Source: Dunaliella salina
Taxonomy: Eukaryota; Chlorophyta; Chlorophyceae; Chlamydomonadales; Dunaliellaceae
Assembly: GCA_002284615.2 (NCBI GenBank)
Contig: MU069893.1
Span: 174,688-187,272, forward strand
Length of the DNA stretch: 12,585 nt
Direction: 5' to 3'
The notes beneath the pieces are model-generated. The model made no database searches. It was not told the origin of the DNA and was given only the letters and a program-made list of their open reading frames with translations. Positions 1 to 7,875 of this stretch are shown in pieces; positions within the stretch are counted from its first letter, which is position 1; every line of letters starts with the position of its first letter. The position numbers were made by a program, and so were the translations under genes.

Positions 1-27
1 CCCTCTCTCAACACATGCCGCACTCAC

Positions 28-124
28 TTGGCAGCCTGGAATGCGGACTCATAGCAGCGTGGCTTCACTGCTCCATACTTCCAGTAAGCAGTCAGGCTTG
101 TTGCCAGCACGCGCTCGTTGGTGT
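28..124 (-). CDS. UOX: Uricase exon 7, last one visible (97 nt)
   Basis: The acceptor is gaatgcag and the donor is AA|GTGAGT at 27 downward, leaving phase 2. With the G carried from exon 6 it begins DTNERVLATSLTAYWKYG and ends in FQAAK. It matches the DR(I/C)xAT-x-(V/L)-x(3)-W stretch. The Arg in NER corresponds to the Arg that binds urate through its guanidinium (R176 in Aspergillus). The remaining exons lie outside the window. Confidence 0.92.
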
Positions 125-359
125 CTGCATTCAAATTTGAGCGGGAAACAAACAAGTTGAGCTTCGAGATGAGGACATGAGACCAATAGAGCCAACTGCA
201 ATCTTTGGTGTCCGTGAGCTTGCGACAGATAAAATATTCTTGTGCAATCAGGAGGCCCCAAGAAGCATTAACTTTTGACACTCAAGGATTAATCTTAGAG
301 GAGGCTATCTGATTAAGTGCCAAAACACGCTGCTTTCCTGCATTTAAAGTGTAATAATT

Positions 360-403
<44 letters not shown>

Positions 404-986
404 AACTCACAGCTACTTTACTTGATCAGGACAAATCTGGCTTTAAAATCCAGCTAGCATTTCAAGCTACCTGGGCACGTGCTCAAAGTTGTGTAAGCCA
501 CCCGTTGTGGTTAGAGAGACTGTTTGGTGGCGCATTTCCATGATCCTTCTCATTCCCTCAGGTTCAAGAGCCTCCCTCTCCCCCCCCCCCGATCATCTCA
601 AAACTATTATGATTATCCAAAGCGACTATCTTTACAATACCGCACCGATCCCACATCCCCTGTAGTAACAATTTCCTTCCCACATCCTCAGTCATCCTGC
701 ACCCTACAAAAATATTATTGGTGCGGAATGGTCAAAAAATCTTATGATGTTCTTCTCTTCCTCAATCCTCCTCTTGCATTAGGTGCCGCCTCAACAGCCA
801 ATCCTTGACAACTATGTTCCTCACTGTTTACACACTTTTCACAGGTTGAGAATCTGATGCTGCTTTGGCATTTGGCAAGGTCTTCAACTCTGGCATGCCA
901 GAGACGCTGGTATTCATGATGGACAAGACTTCTTTCTACCTTGTCCCCATGTGCAACAGCAGCACTTGTGAGCGTAAGGGCAACAA

Positions 987-1017
<31 letters not shown>

Positions 1018-2160
1018 GTTAACATGAGTGACTACATCTTCTGAGCATGTGGTAATGTTTGCTGCATCCTCATCAATGAGTGAATACTCAATGTCCAAAA
1101 ATACGTAGGGAAATACAAGCATGTGCATGCCCCTTTGCTCGTTATCTGCATCAACTACGTGGCTAGGGCATATGACAAGCAACGAGGCACCATTCAACTT
1201 GCCAATGACGTGGAAGGCAGTGTGCCGCCGCGTCAGGTATGAGCATGCATGTTTAAGGAGTTGTGTGTGCGCACACGCATGTGCTTGTGCACATATGCAT
1301 ACCTGCATCCATGTGTTTGCAGGCGAGTGTGCAATAAAGCACATTTATTTCGATCAACGCACACTTTCTTTCCACCCAGGCGTCTGTGCATGGCGTGCAC
1401 GCGTGTTTGCATGTTTGCATGAGCTTGCTTGCATGCCAGTTTGAAGCAGAGTGCTCTCAACTCATGCACAACCTCTTCTGCAGCAGGTGCTGTATGGCGG
1501 CTCAGCCTGTGCCTCCACCCATTTCCAACACTGAAAGAGAGTTGAGCAATGAGGAGAGCAGGGAAGGGGGCGGCAGCAACAGCAACAGCAGCAGCAGCAG
1601 CAATAAGGACTGGAGTGAGAACGAGGGTGAGGGGTGGCAGCAGTGATGAGGATGGCGTGAGCATGCATGGCGTGAGCATGCAACAGGGGTGGCAGCAGTG
1701 ATGAGGATGGCGTGAGCATGCAACAGGGGTGGCAGCAGTGATGAGGACGGCGTGAGCATGCAACAGGGGTGGCAGCAGTGATGAGGATGGCGTAGCATGC
1801 ATGGCGTGAGCATGCAACACATGCCAAGGTGCAACCAATGAAAGGAGAGCAAAACCCAAGAGAACAACGAAGGGCGCAAAAGGGGTGCCTAAAATGCTAG
1901 GGTGCATGAAGTGCAGCCAAATGCTTCTGTGTGCCCATGTAAGGCAATACAGGAAGCACATCCAGGTTTGCAGCCAGGACAAAACGTCAGGCATCGGTGT
2001 CAGTGCATGGAGGAAATTGGGGGTCCGTGGCCTGGATAAAATACCGTGCACCAACAAACGGCAAAATTATGCAATAACAAATGGCAAAATGGGGAGTCCG
2101 GAAGACATGCCAGGAAGGCATACGCCACTCATCGAGAGAGGGGCCTGAGAAGAAGGCATA

Positions 2161-2236
<76 letters not shown>

Positions 2237-3934
2237 CTCCTCTGAGCCGGCCCTAACCTGGGAGCAGGGTGTACTTGTCATGCAGGTAGCCGGCATACCC
2301 TGACTGGGTGGTCTTCAGGATCTCGTAGCCGCGCACGCCTGCAAAAGCAGCCAAAACCACACCCCAAGGTGACAACACAATGACAACAAAAACAAAACCA
2401 GGGCAAAACCGTGACATGTCGGGTTTCCATGTGTCTTCCCTGCCTCCTTCCATCAGTCAGATCAGACGAAAACTGCATTGCCATTCGACCTTCTGGCCAT
2501 TCCTGCGCAGCTGCATTTCTTGGCTGCACCTCGAGCATCCATATGATGATACATGCTGTTGATCTGACTATTAAAATACCGTCGAGCTGACCGCCATCAT
2601 GGCCAAAATTTCAATTTGCAAAGATCGTGGTTAGCAAGTTCTGCCTGTTTGCTCCAACAATCAAGTAGCACAAAAAAGGTACACGTCAGCCCCTGTGAAG
2701 TACACAAAAGGGTGCGTTTCACGTGAGAGTGTACTTTTAAAGGAGGAAGGAGGACGCAATTCAAAAATTGTTGGCATTCGCAAAACATGGCCTGAACACG
2801 TCTGAATGCCAAGCTGCTCTCCAACACCCATCTGAGAATCCCTGGCCGTCCATCTGACAACTCTTGCAACGCTGCATTAAATGTGTCCATCCGACATTTT
2901 TCCCGTCATCAACCCGATACTCCCTGCCTGGTTGCATTCTTGCATGTATCTGTCGAACAAAACTATCCACCAGGCAATCAACCTGCCATCCAGCTGACAG
3001 TCGTCCATCTGACAGCGCCTGCCAAGCTGCTTTGCTTTTATCCGACACTTCCTGCCATCGATCTCATGATCCCTTCCTAGCTGCATCTCTCGCAAACATG
3101 TCTTGCTGTGTTCCTCGCACACACCTATCGATCCAAGCGATTCTCTAACAGCCAATCTGCCAACCAGCCGACAGTGACCCATTTGATGGTGCTTGCCAAG
3201 CTGCATTAAATGTCCGACAATTCCAGCCATCAATCCCACAGTTCCTGCCTGACTGCATCTTCTGCGCGCACCTGTTGAGGGAACCCATCTGACGATCAAT
3301 CTGCCATCCATCTGACGTTTCTGCCCAACTGCACTTCTTGCGTCCATTGGACGGTCATTGCGTTAGCAATGGCCACTCAGGGCAGGCCACAGCATTTTGT
3401 ACTGTAATCTACCCGCCAAGCATTTGCCTAGCTTGCTTACAGGGTACAAGGTTCACAAGATACCCGCCAAACACAGGTACCTCAGCCCTGGGATAGACCC
3501 CAGTGCCAATGGGCACAACCCATTAAATTGCAAACAACATAGATGAAGCAGGTGAACAAATGCAGGGTAGCTGATGGCATTCAATTGCAGATGGCACCAT
3601 TAACAAGTGGGTGTCCAAGAAAGTAGAGGATGGCCTTACCCCAGGGTCGGTGAGCATGAGCTAATTGATGTGCAAAGAGCTCTGTGCAAAAGGTTGCATG
3701 ACTTTCCCCATAAGTCATGCACAAAGGCCTTGCGTTTTTGGCCTGTCCATTGTCACAGGCCCCAAGCATGTTATCTTGCTTTCCATCTCAAATGTTTATG
3801 CATTACGCACAATGGCTGAGCACAAGAAAATGTGTGTTTGAATGCGACCCTACCAGAAGTGACCTCCAGGTTGTTTGCACGATCAAGGGTGGTGTACACA
3901 GTGCGGACCTCAGTCCCAGTCTTCTCATATCCTG

Positions 3935-3996
<62 letters not shown>

Positions 3997-5975
3997 CAAC
4001 AAGCTGGCAGGGAGCATTGGCAAGATTCCGACACGATGGGTAGCGTGGCCAGAGCGAATGCGCAGCTATGTTGGGGTCTCTGTCCATCGATACTCATACT
4101 GTGAACTCTTTCTTAAAGAAGCTTTTAGAGAGAACGGTTTACGGTCTGGGTACCAGTGGCAGGCCCGCCAATGTTTCAAGTGGACAGCAATGTAACAAAG
4201 CGCCCCATCAGAAGAGGTGCGCCTCTGGGCGAACCTTTGAATTGGAACGAGCTCACTGACCAATTGAAAACTCAAAACCCTTGTGTGTGTGCACGTGCCT
4301 GCAACAACTATCAGATGATGAGCGTGGGCGTGTGTGAATTTTCAAGCAGCTCTCACTGTGGATTGTTTACAGGGTGCCTGTGTAGTCCCTTGTGTGCTCC
4401 CCTTTTCCTTATTTTTTTCGTAAAGAGTTCCATCATTTTTCTTCTCTTTTCTTTCTTCCTGTATGCTTCTCACAAGCAGCCATGTATGCACAGAATGATT
4501 TGCAAGCAGAGAGAAAGAATAATGTGCAAGCAGCCATATATGCCCCTCACAAGCAGCCAAGCTTGATGCAAGTGAATGGTTCTGGAAGTAGTATCTCTTC
4601 CTCGAGCCCTGGCACTGGGGGCCACAGGCGTACAGGCCAACTTACCATGGTTGTGGGGCACGCCATTCTGCTGTGTTCGGGTCCAGGGCTTTTGCTCCAC
4701 TGCGATCTTTGCCTTGCTGACCTGCACATCCATCAGTTCGTTCAACAAGTACAAATGACGCCAGCCAGGGGGCGAGCCTATCCCGTAGGTGTCAACTAAA
4801 CCATTAACGGTCTGGGTCTGCAACACTTTCCCTTCCTCACTTTTGAGCCACCCTGCGCACCATTAGGTGCTACCATGAAACAAGATGCTATCTCTGGAAG
4901 GGTGGGTGTGATTGTGCACATTTTCAAATCCAAGAACAAATGCATAGTGGCACTCGCAATACATTCATGGAAGCTGATGCTTTTGGAGCCCATGTTTCTC
5001 CTCGGACAGTGCACTCAGTTACCACAAATCATTCAACCACGCACCAAGGGGTATTCTCTGAGGAAGTGCTGCGCCATAGCAATTGAGAAATCTTCTGGAG
5101 TGCACCGCTCAGAGCAGCGCTTTGCCACCACATACACCTGAAAAGGAGGACATCCATAGGGGAGCAGAGAAGATGGGCAGCAATTTGGAGCAGCAGGATT
5201 AAGGCATACTCATGTAGTTGTGTCCCAAACTCAGGACATGCATGCAAGCAAGCATAGCATGCACATGAGTCATGTCCACTTGCTCAATACCAACAGCAGC
5301 AGTGGCAGACCACCAGCCTATGGCACCGAAATCTGCATCTGAAGCCATCACTGTAGCCTGGTCTACTGTGATGGCTTTAGATGCGGTATGGGCACACACA
5401 CACATGCAACCAGAGGCAGGCAAACGCGTCATGCTGATGGCAAGGGCAAATGGCATCATTGGCAGGAAGTCTCCTGAGCATGAGCGCATGCCCGTGCATC
5501 TTGGGAAGTGAGCATCTTGATGAAGGGCATCATCGGCAAAGTTGCAGACACGTGCCAGCGGTGAGGGGTGGGTTTTTGCCACGCAGCACAGTGCCCATCT
5601 CCCACAGCACCCACCGTGTTCTTTTGCGTGTCGGTGGCAGTCATGCCCGCGTTGGAACCCTGCACGCGTGATGCGTGTGTGTCTGCTGTGAGGAAGAAAT
5701 CTCTAAGCAACAGCTCGAAAACCGGAAATCCGGACACAGACACGCCCTGCGCGGTATGTGAGATGAGAGTGTATTGCTTTAAGCCAACGTACCGTGAAAA
5801 AGGAGTGCTCCATGGCCGACTCCAGCATGGTGTGCACCGTCCACTCCACAAAATGGTGCACGCCTGAGGGATCGCGCCAGGTCCGAGCGACGCGGACGCG
5901 GGCCTTGCCGTGCTGGTGCATCGGCAGCTCATGTTTCTGGATGCTGGGCAACACGATGGGCGTGGGCGAGGCCAT
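28..5975 (-). CDS. UOX: Urate oxidase (uricase), 5' seven exons; gene continues past the left edge
   Basis: Uricase oxidises urate with O2 and water to 5-hydroxyisourate and H2O2 in purine breakdown, usually in peroxisomes. Seven exons join with GT-AG sites and consistent phases: 5975-5793, 5659-5615, 5137-5045, 4721-4646, 3931-3854, 2338-2258, 124-28. They encode about 217 residues. Family landmarks in order are HGKARVRV (the Lys near residue 24 matches the catalytic Lys), ATDTQKNT (the Thr-Asp urate-binding pair, residues 70-71), VYVVAK, VEQKPW, LKTTQSGYAGYLHDKYTLLP, and NERVLATSL, whose Arg matches the urate-clamping Arg. Metazoan and fungal uricases are about 300 residues, so roughly the last 85-90 residues, including the distal Gln/Asn/His active-site residues and any peroxisomal PTS1 tripeptide, lie outside the window. 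The start is set by the ATG at 5975-5973 in the strong context CACCATGG. Family assignment is firm; the exon edges are read by eye. Confidence 0.93.
361..403. repeat. (TCA)14 microsatellite
   Basis: Fourteen uninterrupted TCA units plus one base, within uricase intron 6. Confidence 0.98.
987..1016. repeat. (CACG)7 tetranucleotide microsatellite
   Basis: Seven perfect CACG units plus CA, within uricase intron 6. The 400 bases downstream are also rich in alternating purine-pyrimidine TGCA/CACG words. Confidence 0.97.
1572..1602. repeat. CAG/CAA-rich trinucleotide tract
   Basis: An imperfect run of GCA/ACA triplets with five contiguous CAG-type units, within uricase intron 6. It gives artificial poly-Ser or poly-Cys ORFs. 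Confidence 0.9.
1631..1819. repeat. 40-bp minisatellite, four units
   Basis: Units begin at 1631, 1686, 1726 and 1766, each with ggggtggcagcagtgatgag and then a segment containing gcgtgagcatgcaaca. The two central units are exactly 40 bp and differ at one base. The first and last carry an extra 14-15 bp internal duplication of the gcatg part. There are no spacers, so this is a tandem array. Confidence 0.95.
2162..2235. repeat. (CA)37 microsatellite, (UG)37 in the uricase pre-mRNA
   Basis: Seventy-four bases of perfect dinucleotide repeat. On the transcribed strand it reads (TG)n and starts 22 nt downstream of the exon 6 donor. Confidence 0.99.
2258..2338 (-). CDS. UOX: Uricase exon 6 with the KTTQSG motif (81 nt, phase 1-1)
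   Basis: The acceptor is ttttgcag and the donor GTTAGG. The translation is VRGYEILKTTQSGYAGYLHD followed by KYTLLP. The LKTTQSG(F/Y)xG(F/Y)xxDxxTTLP motif is the strongest uricase signature in the window. The aromatic residue after QSG is Tyr where animal enzymes have Phe. A (GT)n tract on the transcribed strand starts 22 nt after the exon. Confidence 0.95.
2339..3853 (-). other. Uricase intron 5 (1.5 kb)
   Basis: This intron lies between the phase-1 exons 5 and 6. Its central part is a degenerate tandem repeat (about 2800-3345). Nothing recognisable as coding was seen in 2339-2800 or 3350-3853 on either strand. Confidence 0.8.
2800..3345. repeat. Degenerate ~130-175 bp tandem repeat
   Basis: The words tgccaagctgc, ccatctgac and ctgcattaaatg recur. 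Anchor copies of the Cys/Ala-like word (c)caa(c/g)ctgc(a/t)tt lie near 2866, 3020, 3195 and 3323. The unit length varies and identity is modest, so this looks like an old minisatellite. Overlapping short inverted words CATCTGAC/GTCAGATG do not form an obvious long hairpin. Confidence 0.65.
3854..3931 (-). CDS. UOX: Uricase exon 5 (78 nt, phase 1-1)
   Basis: The exon begins after GCTGCAG, seven bases from a long (CA)n tract on the transcribed strand, and ends at donor GTAGGG. Exon 4 supplies the first base of its first codon. It reads GYEKTGTEVRTVYTTLDRAN, then NLEVTSG. This fits the variable strand before the KTTQSG motif. Phase 1 at both ends makes it skippable without a frameshift. Confidence 0.88.
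3932..4645 (-). other. Uricase intron 4 (714 bp)
   Basis: The donor is GTAAGT and the acceptor GCTGCAG. Besides the (GT)n tract it contains three copies of caagcagcca (near 4474, 4528 and 4550) in a short imperfect repeat cluster at 4471-4562. A T-rich plus-strand stretch lies at 4400-4460. No other gene was seen. Confidence 0.75.
3939..3995. repeat. (GT)28 microsatellite, (CA)28 next to the exon 5 acceptor
   Basis: Fifty-seven bases of perfect GT repeat. On the transcribed strand it reads (CA)n and ends seven bases before exon 5, where a polypyrimidine tract would normally sit. Confidence 0.99.
4646..4721 (-). CDS. UOX: Uricase exon 4 (25 codons plus 1 nt)
   Basis: The acceptor is gatgtgcag and the donor is the consensus GTAAGT. 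The exon leaves phase 1 after CAT-G. It reads VSKAKIAVEQKPWTRTQQNG followed by VPHNH, equivalent to the family's A-x-V-x-VEE-x-PW strand and the conserved (K/P)H-x-H segment. The split codon completes to Gly with exon 5. Confidence 0.9.
4722..5044 (-). other. Uricase intron 3 (323 bp)
   Basis: The donor is GTGCGT and the acceptor gatgtgcag. No repeat or coding signal was recognised inside it. Confidence 0.75.
5045..5137 (-). CDS. UOX: Uricase exon 3 (31 codons)
   Basis: The acceptor is ccttttcag and the donor GTGCGT, phase 0 at both ends. The translation begins VYVVAKRCSERCTPEDFS and ends AQHFLREYPL. This matches the uricase stretch in which NTVY(V/I)xAK is followed by a loop and the helix ending in HF(L/I)xxY. 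Confidence 0.9.
5138..5614 (-). other. Uricase intron 2 (477 bp) with an internal hairpin
   Basis: The donor is GTGGGT and the acceptor ccttttcag. It contains a near-perfect inverted repeat at 5335-5384. The long minus-strand ORF running through it is read-through of intron sequence and does not resemble uricase. Confidence 0.75.
5335..5384. repeat. 22-bp-stem, 6-nt-loop hairpin in uricase intron 2
   Basis: The left arm starts GCATCTGAAGCCATCAC and the right arm ends GTGATGGCTTTAGATGC. Each arm is 22 bases and the loop is 6 bases (CCTGGT on the plus strand). Twenty of 22 positions are Watson-Crick; one is a G:T wobble on the plus strand (A:C on the minus strand) and one is a mismatch. Confidence 0.85.
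5615..5659 (-). CDS. UOX: Uricase exon 2, 45-bp mini-exon with the Thr-Asp active-site pair
   Basis: It follows acceptor gtgcag and precedes donor GTGGGT, phase 0 at both ends. Its fifteen codons read GSNAGMTATDTQKNT. The Thr-Asp pair corresponds to the T57-D58 pair of Aspergillus uricase that contacts urate and takes part in the catalytic triad. Skipping this exon would keep the frame but remove the active-site pair. Confidence 0.9.
5793..5975 (-). CDS. UOX: Uricase exon 1 (start codon, 61 codons)
   Basis: The exon opens at ATG in the context gacaccATGGcc, with A at -3 and G at +4. It ends at ACG before the donor GTACGT (5792 downward), phase 0. It encodes the N-terminal beta strand with HGKARVRVAR, followed by a segment ending in ESAMEHSFFT that fits the conserved stretch just before the family's DN/SN turn. 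No in-frame upstream ATG is needed, and the length from Met to the catalytic Lys suits the family. Confidence 0.9.
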
Positions 5976-6136
5976 GGTGTCAAAATTTCAAATTGCGTCT
6001 ATTCGTTTCCAATCGAGATAATTAACGGGATGAAGATTGAACAGCTCCTTTTTGATTTGCAATTTGGTTTCTCGCAATCAGGCGCTATGCAACGCAAAAA
6101 GGGGGATTTTCAACTTAATGTCCATTTACTTGCACA
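5976..6136 (-). promoter_or_regulatory. Presumed uricase 5' UTR and proximal promoter
   Basis: This is the 161 bp between the uricase ATG and the next exon-like ORF upstream. It is AT-richer than the introns. No TATA box or clear initiator was recognised. The placement follows only from position relative to the start codon. Confidence 0.35.
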
Positions 6137-6370
6137 TTACCAACACAACAAATAACTGGCACGTGGGTGCAAGCACTGGATTTCCATTATGTAGAAGTAC
6201 TTGGTCAGCACATACATCAACAGGGGGTCACGCTCGTTCCTGTCCCTGGGCAATGAGTGTAGAGTCTGAGCTTGTGCTGAAATCCTGTTCCCTGAGGTTT
6301 GCAAGGCATGTAGGACGAAGACTTTCTCAGTATCGGCTTTGGAAGACAAGTGCTGCAGGGCAGGAATTCA
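6137..6370 (-). CDS. Unidentified exon-like ORF, possible terminal exon of an upstream gene
   Basis: The minus-strand frame opens after a TGA near 6370 and stops at TAA. A good acceptor (attcctgccctgcag, just before 6355) would start an exon reading HLSSKADTEKVFVLHALQ and, further on, RDRNERDPLLMYVLTKYF then YIMEIQ. The amino-acid composition looks like a folded helical protein, unlike the repeat-made ORFs elsewhere in the window. I do not recognise the family, and I see no convincing second exon nearby. It could be the last exon of a gene whose other exons lie upstream, an alternative uricase 5' exon (unlikely, given the in-frame stop), or chance. Confidence 0.35.
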
Positions 6371-6415
6371 GTTCTTCTTCATTCTGGCCGTTGCTCTCAG
6401 AGCATGTCCTGCTTC

Positions 6416-6450
6416 AGGATAGGATAGGATTGGATAGAGTAGGATGGAAT
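6416..6450. repeat. (AGGAT)n pentanucleotide tract, seven imperfect units
   Basis: The units read aggat, aggat, aggat, tggat, agagt, aggat, ggaat. Confidence 0.9.
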
Positions 6451-6477
6451 AAGAAAAGGCTCTGGGACAAGGTACCG

Positions 6478-6527
6478 TTACATCACATTACATTGCATTA
6501 CATCACATTACATTACATTACATTACC
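6478..6527. repeat. (TTACA)10 imperfect pentanucleotide tract
   Basis: Ten pentamers, six of them exactly TTACA and the others TCACA, TTGCA or TTACC. On the minus strand the exact units read TGTAA, the pentamer used as polyadenylation signal in green algae. Confidence 0.92.
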
Positions 6528-6540
6528 AGTTACGTAACTG
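6527..6540. repeat. Perfect 14-bp palindrome CAGTTACGTAACTG
   Basis: It is a perfect inverted repeat abutting the TTACA tract, about 550 bp upstream of the uricase ATG. Its core TTACGTAA is a known type of bZIP-binding palindrome. Use as a regulatory site is conjecture. Confidence 0.5.
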
Positions 6541-6635
6541 TATACATGACATTACGTAGAATTCCAGAAGTTGGACAACTCCCCGACATCACTGGATATG
6601 ATCCTTTCCAACTTTTTTTTTTCTCAAATCTAACC

Positions 6636-6750
6636 ATGTCAACCATTTTTCTTCCATAAAATATCATGTTTGCCAAAAAGTCATGAAAATTGGAGCTTTC
6701 CAGATCACTCCCCTGACCCCAGACCACCGAAAAAAAAAAAAAGGCCCACA
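6636..6750 (+). repeat. Direct repeat copy A (115 bp)
   Basis: It shares atgtcaaccattttt, catgaaaattggagctt and ctgaccccaga blocks with 8198-8305, by eye close to 90% identical apart from the length of a poly-A run. Trimmed of one base it begins TG and ends CA. Confidence 0.9.
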
Positions 6751-7550
6751 GAACCATCCTGACGCCATTTTCACTCCCAAAATTTTGTATTTGTAAGCCC
6801 CATATGTTATGCTAACACACTGCAGATCGTATCAACTTTATGTCATCCGCAAACATTGTGTGTTTTGAGGGGTGTAGGATGACTGCGGACACCTCAAATT
6901 ATAATCATTTTTGGGCATGCGGGAATGTGCGCGAAAGTGAAAAAATGTTTATGTTAGGGTATGAGTGAAGAAAGCCCCTGGATGCGTGAGGGGCGTCGAC
7001 AGCTTGGATTTCATGCCTGTTTATTAAGTTACATTTCCCTGAGTGGAAGTGAGGATTTTGAGCATCTGCAGACCAAAGTGCAGCTGGGTTTCATGCACTT
7101 CTGAACACTGGCTTTATTTTAGGTGATGCTATTTTTGCAAATTTTCATACGCAAAAGCAAAATGAAGCAAAATGGAGTGTGAACATGCATATCTTACTGA
7201 ACAGCTCATGAACAGGCAAAAAGGGGCTGGTTGCCCCTGTGGAAATATGCGGAAACGAGAAAATACAGACCCTGAGGGGTGCGGGGATTGAAGCGGGATT
7301 CGGAAAACAACTGTCTTTTTGAGGGGTGCAGAACGATCTAGATTTGGTGCGGTATTCAAAAATAGGAAAGAAGGAGGTCAAATTTTGACCTTTTTGGCAC
7401 CCTCTGTGCTGCAATTTCTCAAAGAGAAATGGCTGAAATTATGTTCACCAACCACTGGGCCTTTTGACTTGTTCTTTTTTTTTGCAATCAGGAGGGTCTC
7501 GGTCCTGTAATTTTTGGACGACACGTCAATCCTAATAATAAGATTTGTAC

Positions 7551-7584
7551 ATTCGGATTCCTGAGCTCAAGAGCTATCGATTGG
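7551..7584 (+). repeat. GGATTCCTGAGCTC repeat, copy 1
   Basis: It shares ggattcctgagctc and the flanking agag/attgg words with 7713-7745. Weaker similarity may extend upstream (tttttggacgacac versus aatttgggacaac). Confidence 0.75.
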
Positions 7585-7712
7585 TATATGTATGGGTCTG
7601 ATCCGAGGAGGTGAGGGTGGGGTGCCTGACGGTGAAAATGGGCTTCTCAAAAATTTGGGACAACCCCTCCAAATTCTTTTCTGGGCCACTTCTACAGAAT
7701 TCTAAAGACACC

Positions 7713-7745
7713 ATTGGATTCCTGAGCTCGAGAACTGTTTATTGG
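7713..7745 (+). repeat. GGATTCCTGAGCTC repeat, copy 2
   Basis: Same-orientation partner of 7551-7584, 162 bp downstream. Confidence 0.75.
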
Positions 7746-7875
7746 CACCCTCTTTTGTTAAATTAAGTAAAACGGGGGGTCTGTGTGCATGGCTGGAAGT
7801 CACTGCCATGCGCGCAAGGGTGTGGGCGGCAGGGTGTGTACAGGCGAACATGCGGCAAACCAGTTCAAACTCCCA

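Larger units (their letters stand above)
125..2257 (-). other. Uricase intron 6 (2.13 kb, repeat-rich)
   Basis: This intron joins LLP to DTNER without loss of family residues, so no exon is expected inside it. It holds (TCA)14, (CACG)7, a CAG-rich tract, a 40-bp minisatellite and (CA)37. Several long ORFs on both strands here are generated by these repeats. No separate gene was recognised. Confidence 0.8.
6541..7784. other. AT-richer noncoding block with short internal repeats
   Basis: No convincing gene was seen. It holds the first copy of a direct repeat (6636-6750), four GAGGGG(T/C)G words (6867, 6988, 7274, 7321), an imperfect hairpin TTTGAGGGGTGT...ACACCTCAAA at 6864-6898, and a 33-34 bp repeat at 7551-7584 and 7713-7745. 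The texture suggests old dispersed-repeat or mobile-element sequence. Confidence 0.5.

Noticed and set aside
1631..1819. Possible CRISPR-like array
   Set aside because: The units are contiguous with no unique spacers, and the context is a eukaryotic intron.
1233..2057. Overlapping long minus-strand ORFs (1233-2057, 1462-1827, 1502-1879) rich in His, Cys, Leu and Pro
   Set aside because: All are generated by the 40-bp minisatellite and CAG tract, whose combined period keeps several frames open. They lie within a uricase intron.
2046..2303. ORFs with long His-Thr or Val-Cys runs here and at 3717-4195
   Set aside because: They are translations of the CA/GT microsatellites and have no family features outside the repeat.
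5199..5582. 127-codon minus-strand ORF beginning MAKTHPSP
   Set aside because: It resembles the uricase AK motif by chance, but exon 3 at 5045-5137 supplies the true VYVVAK segment with proper splice sites. This ORF is intron 2 read-through.
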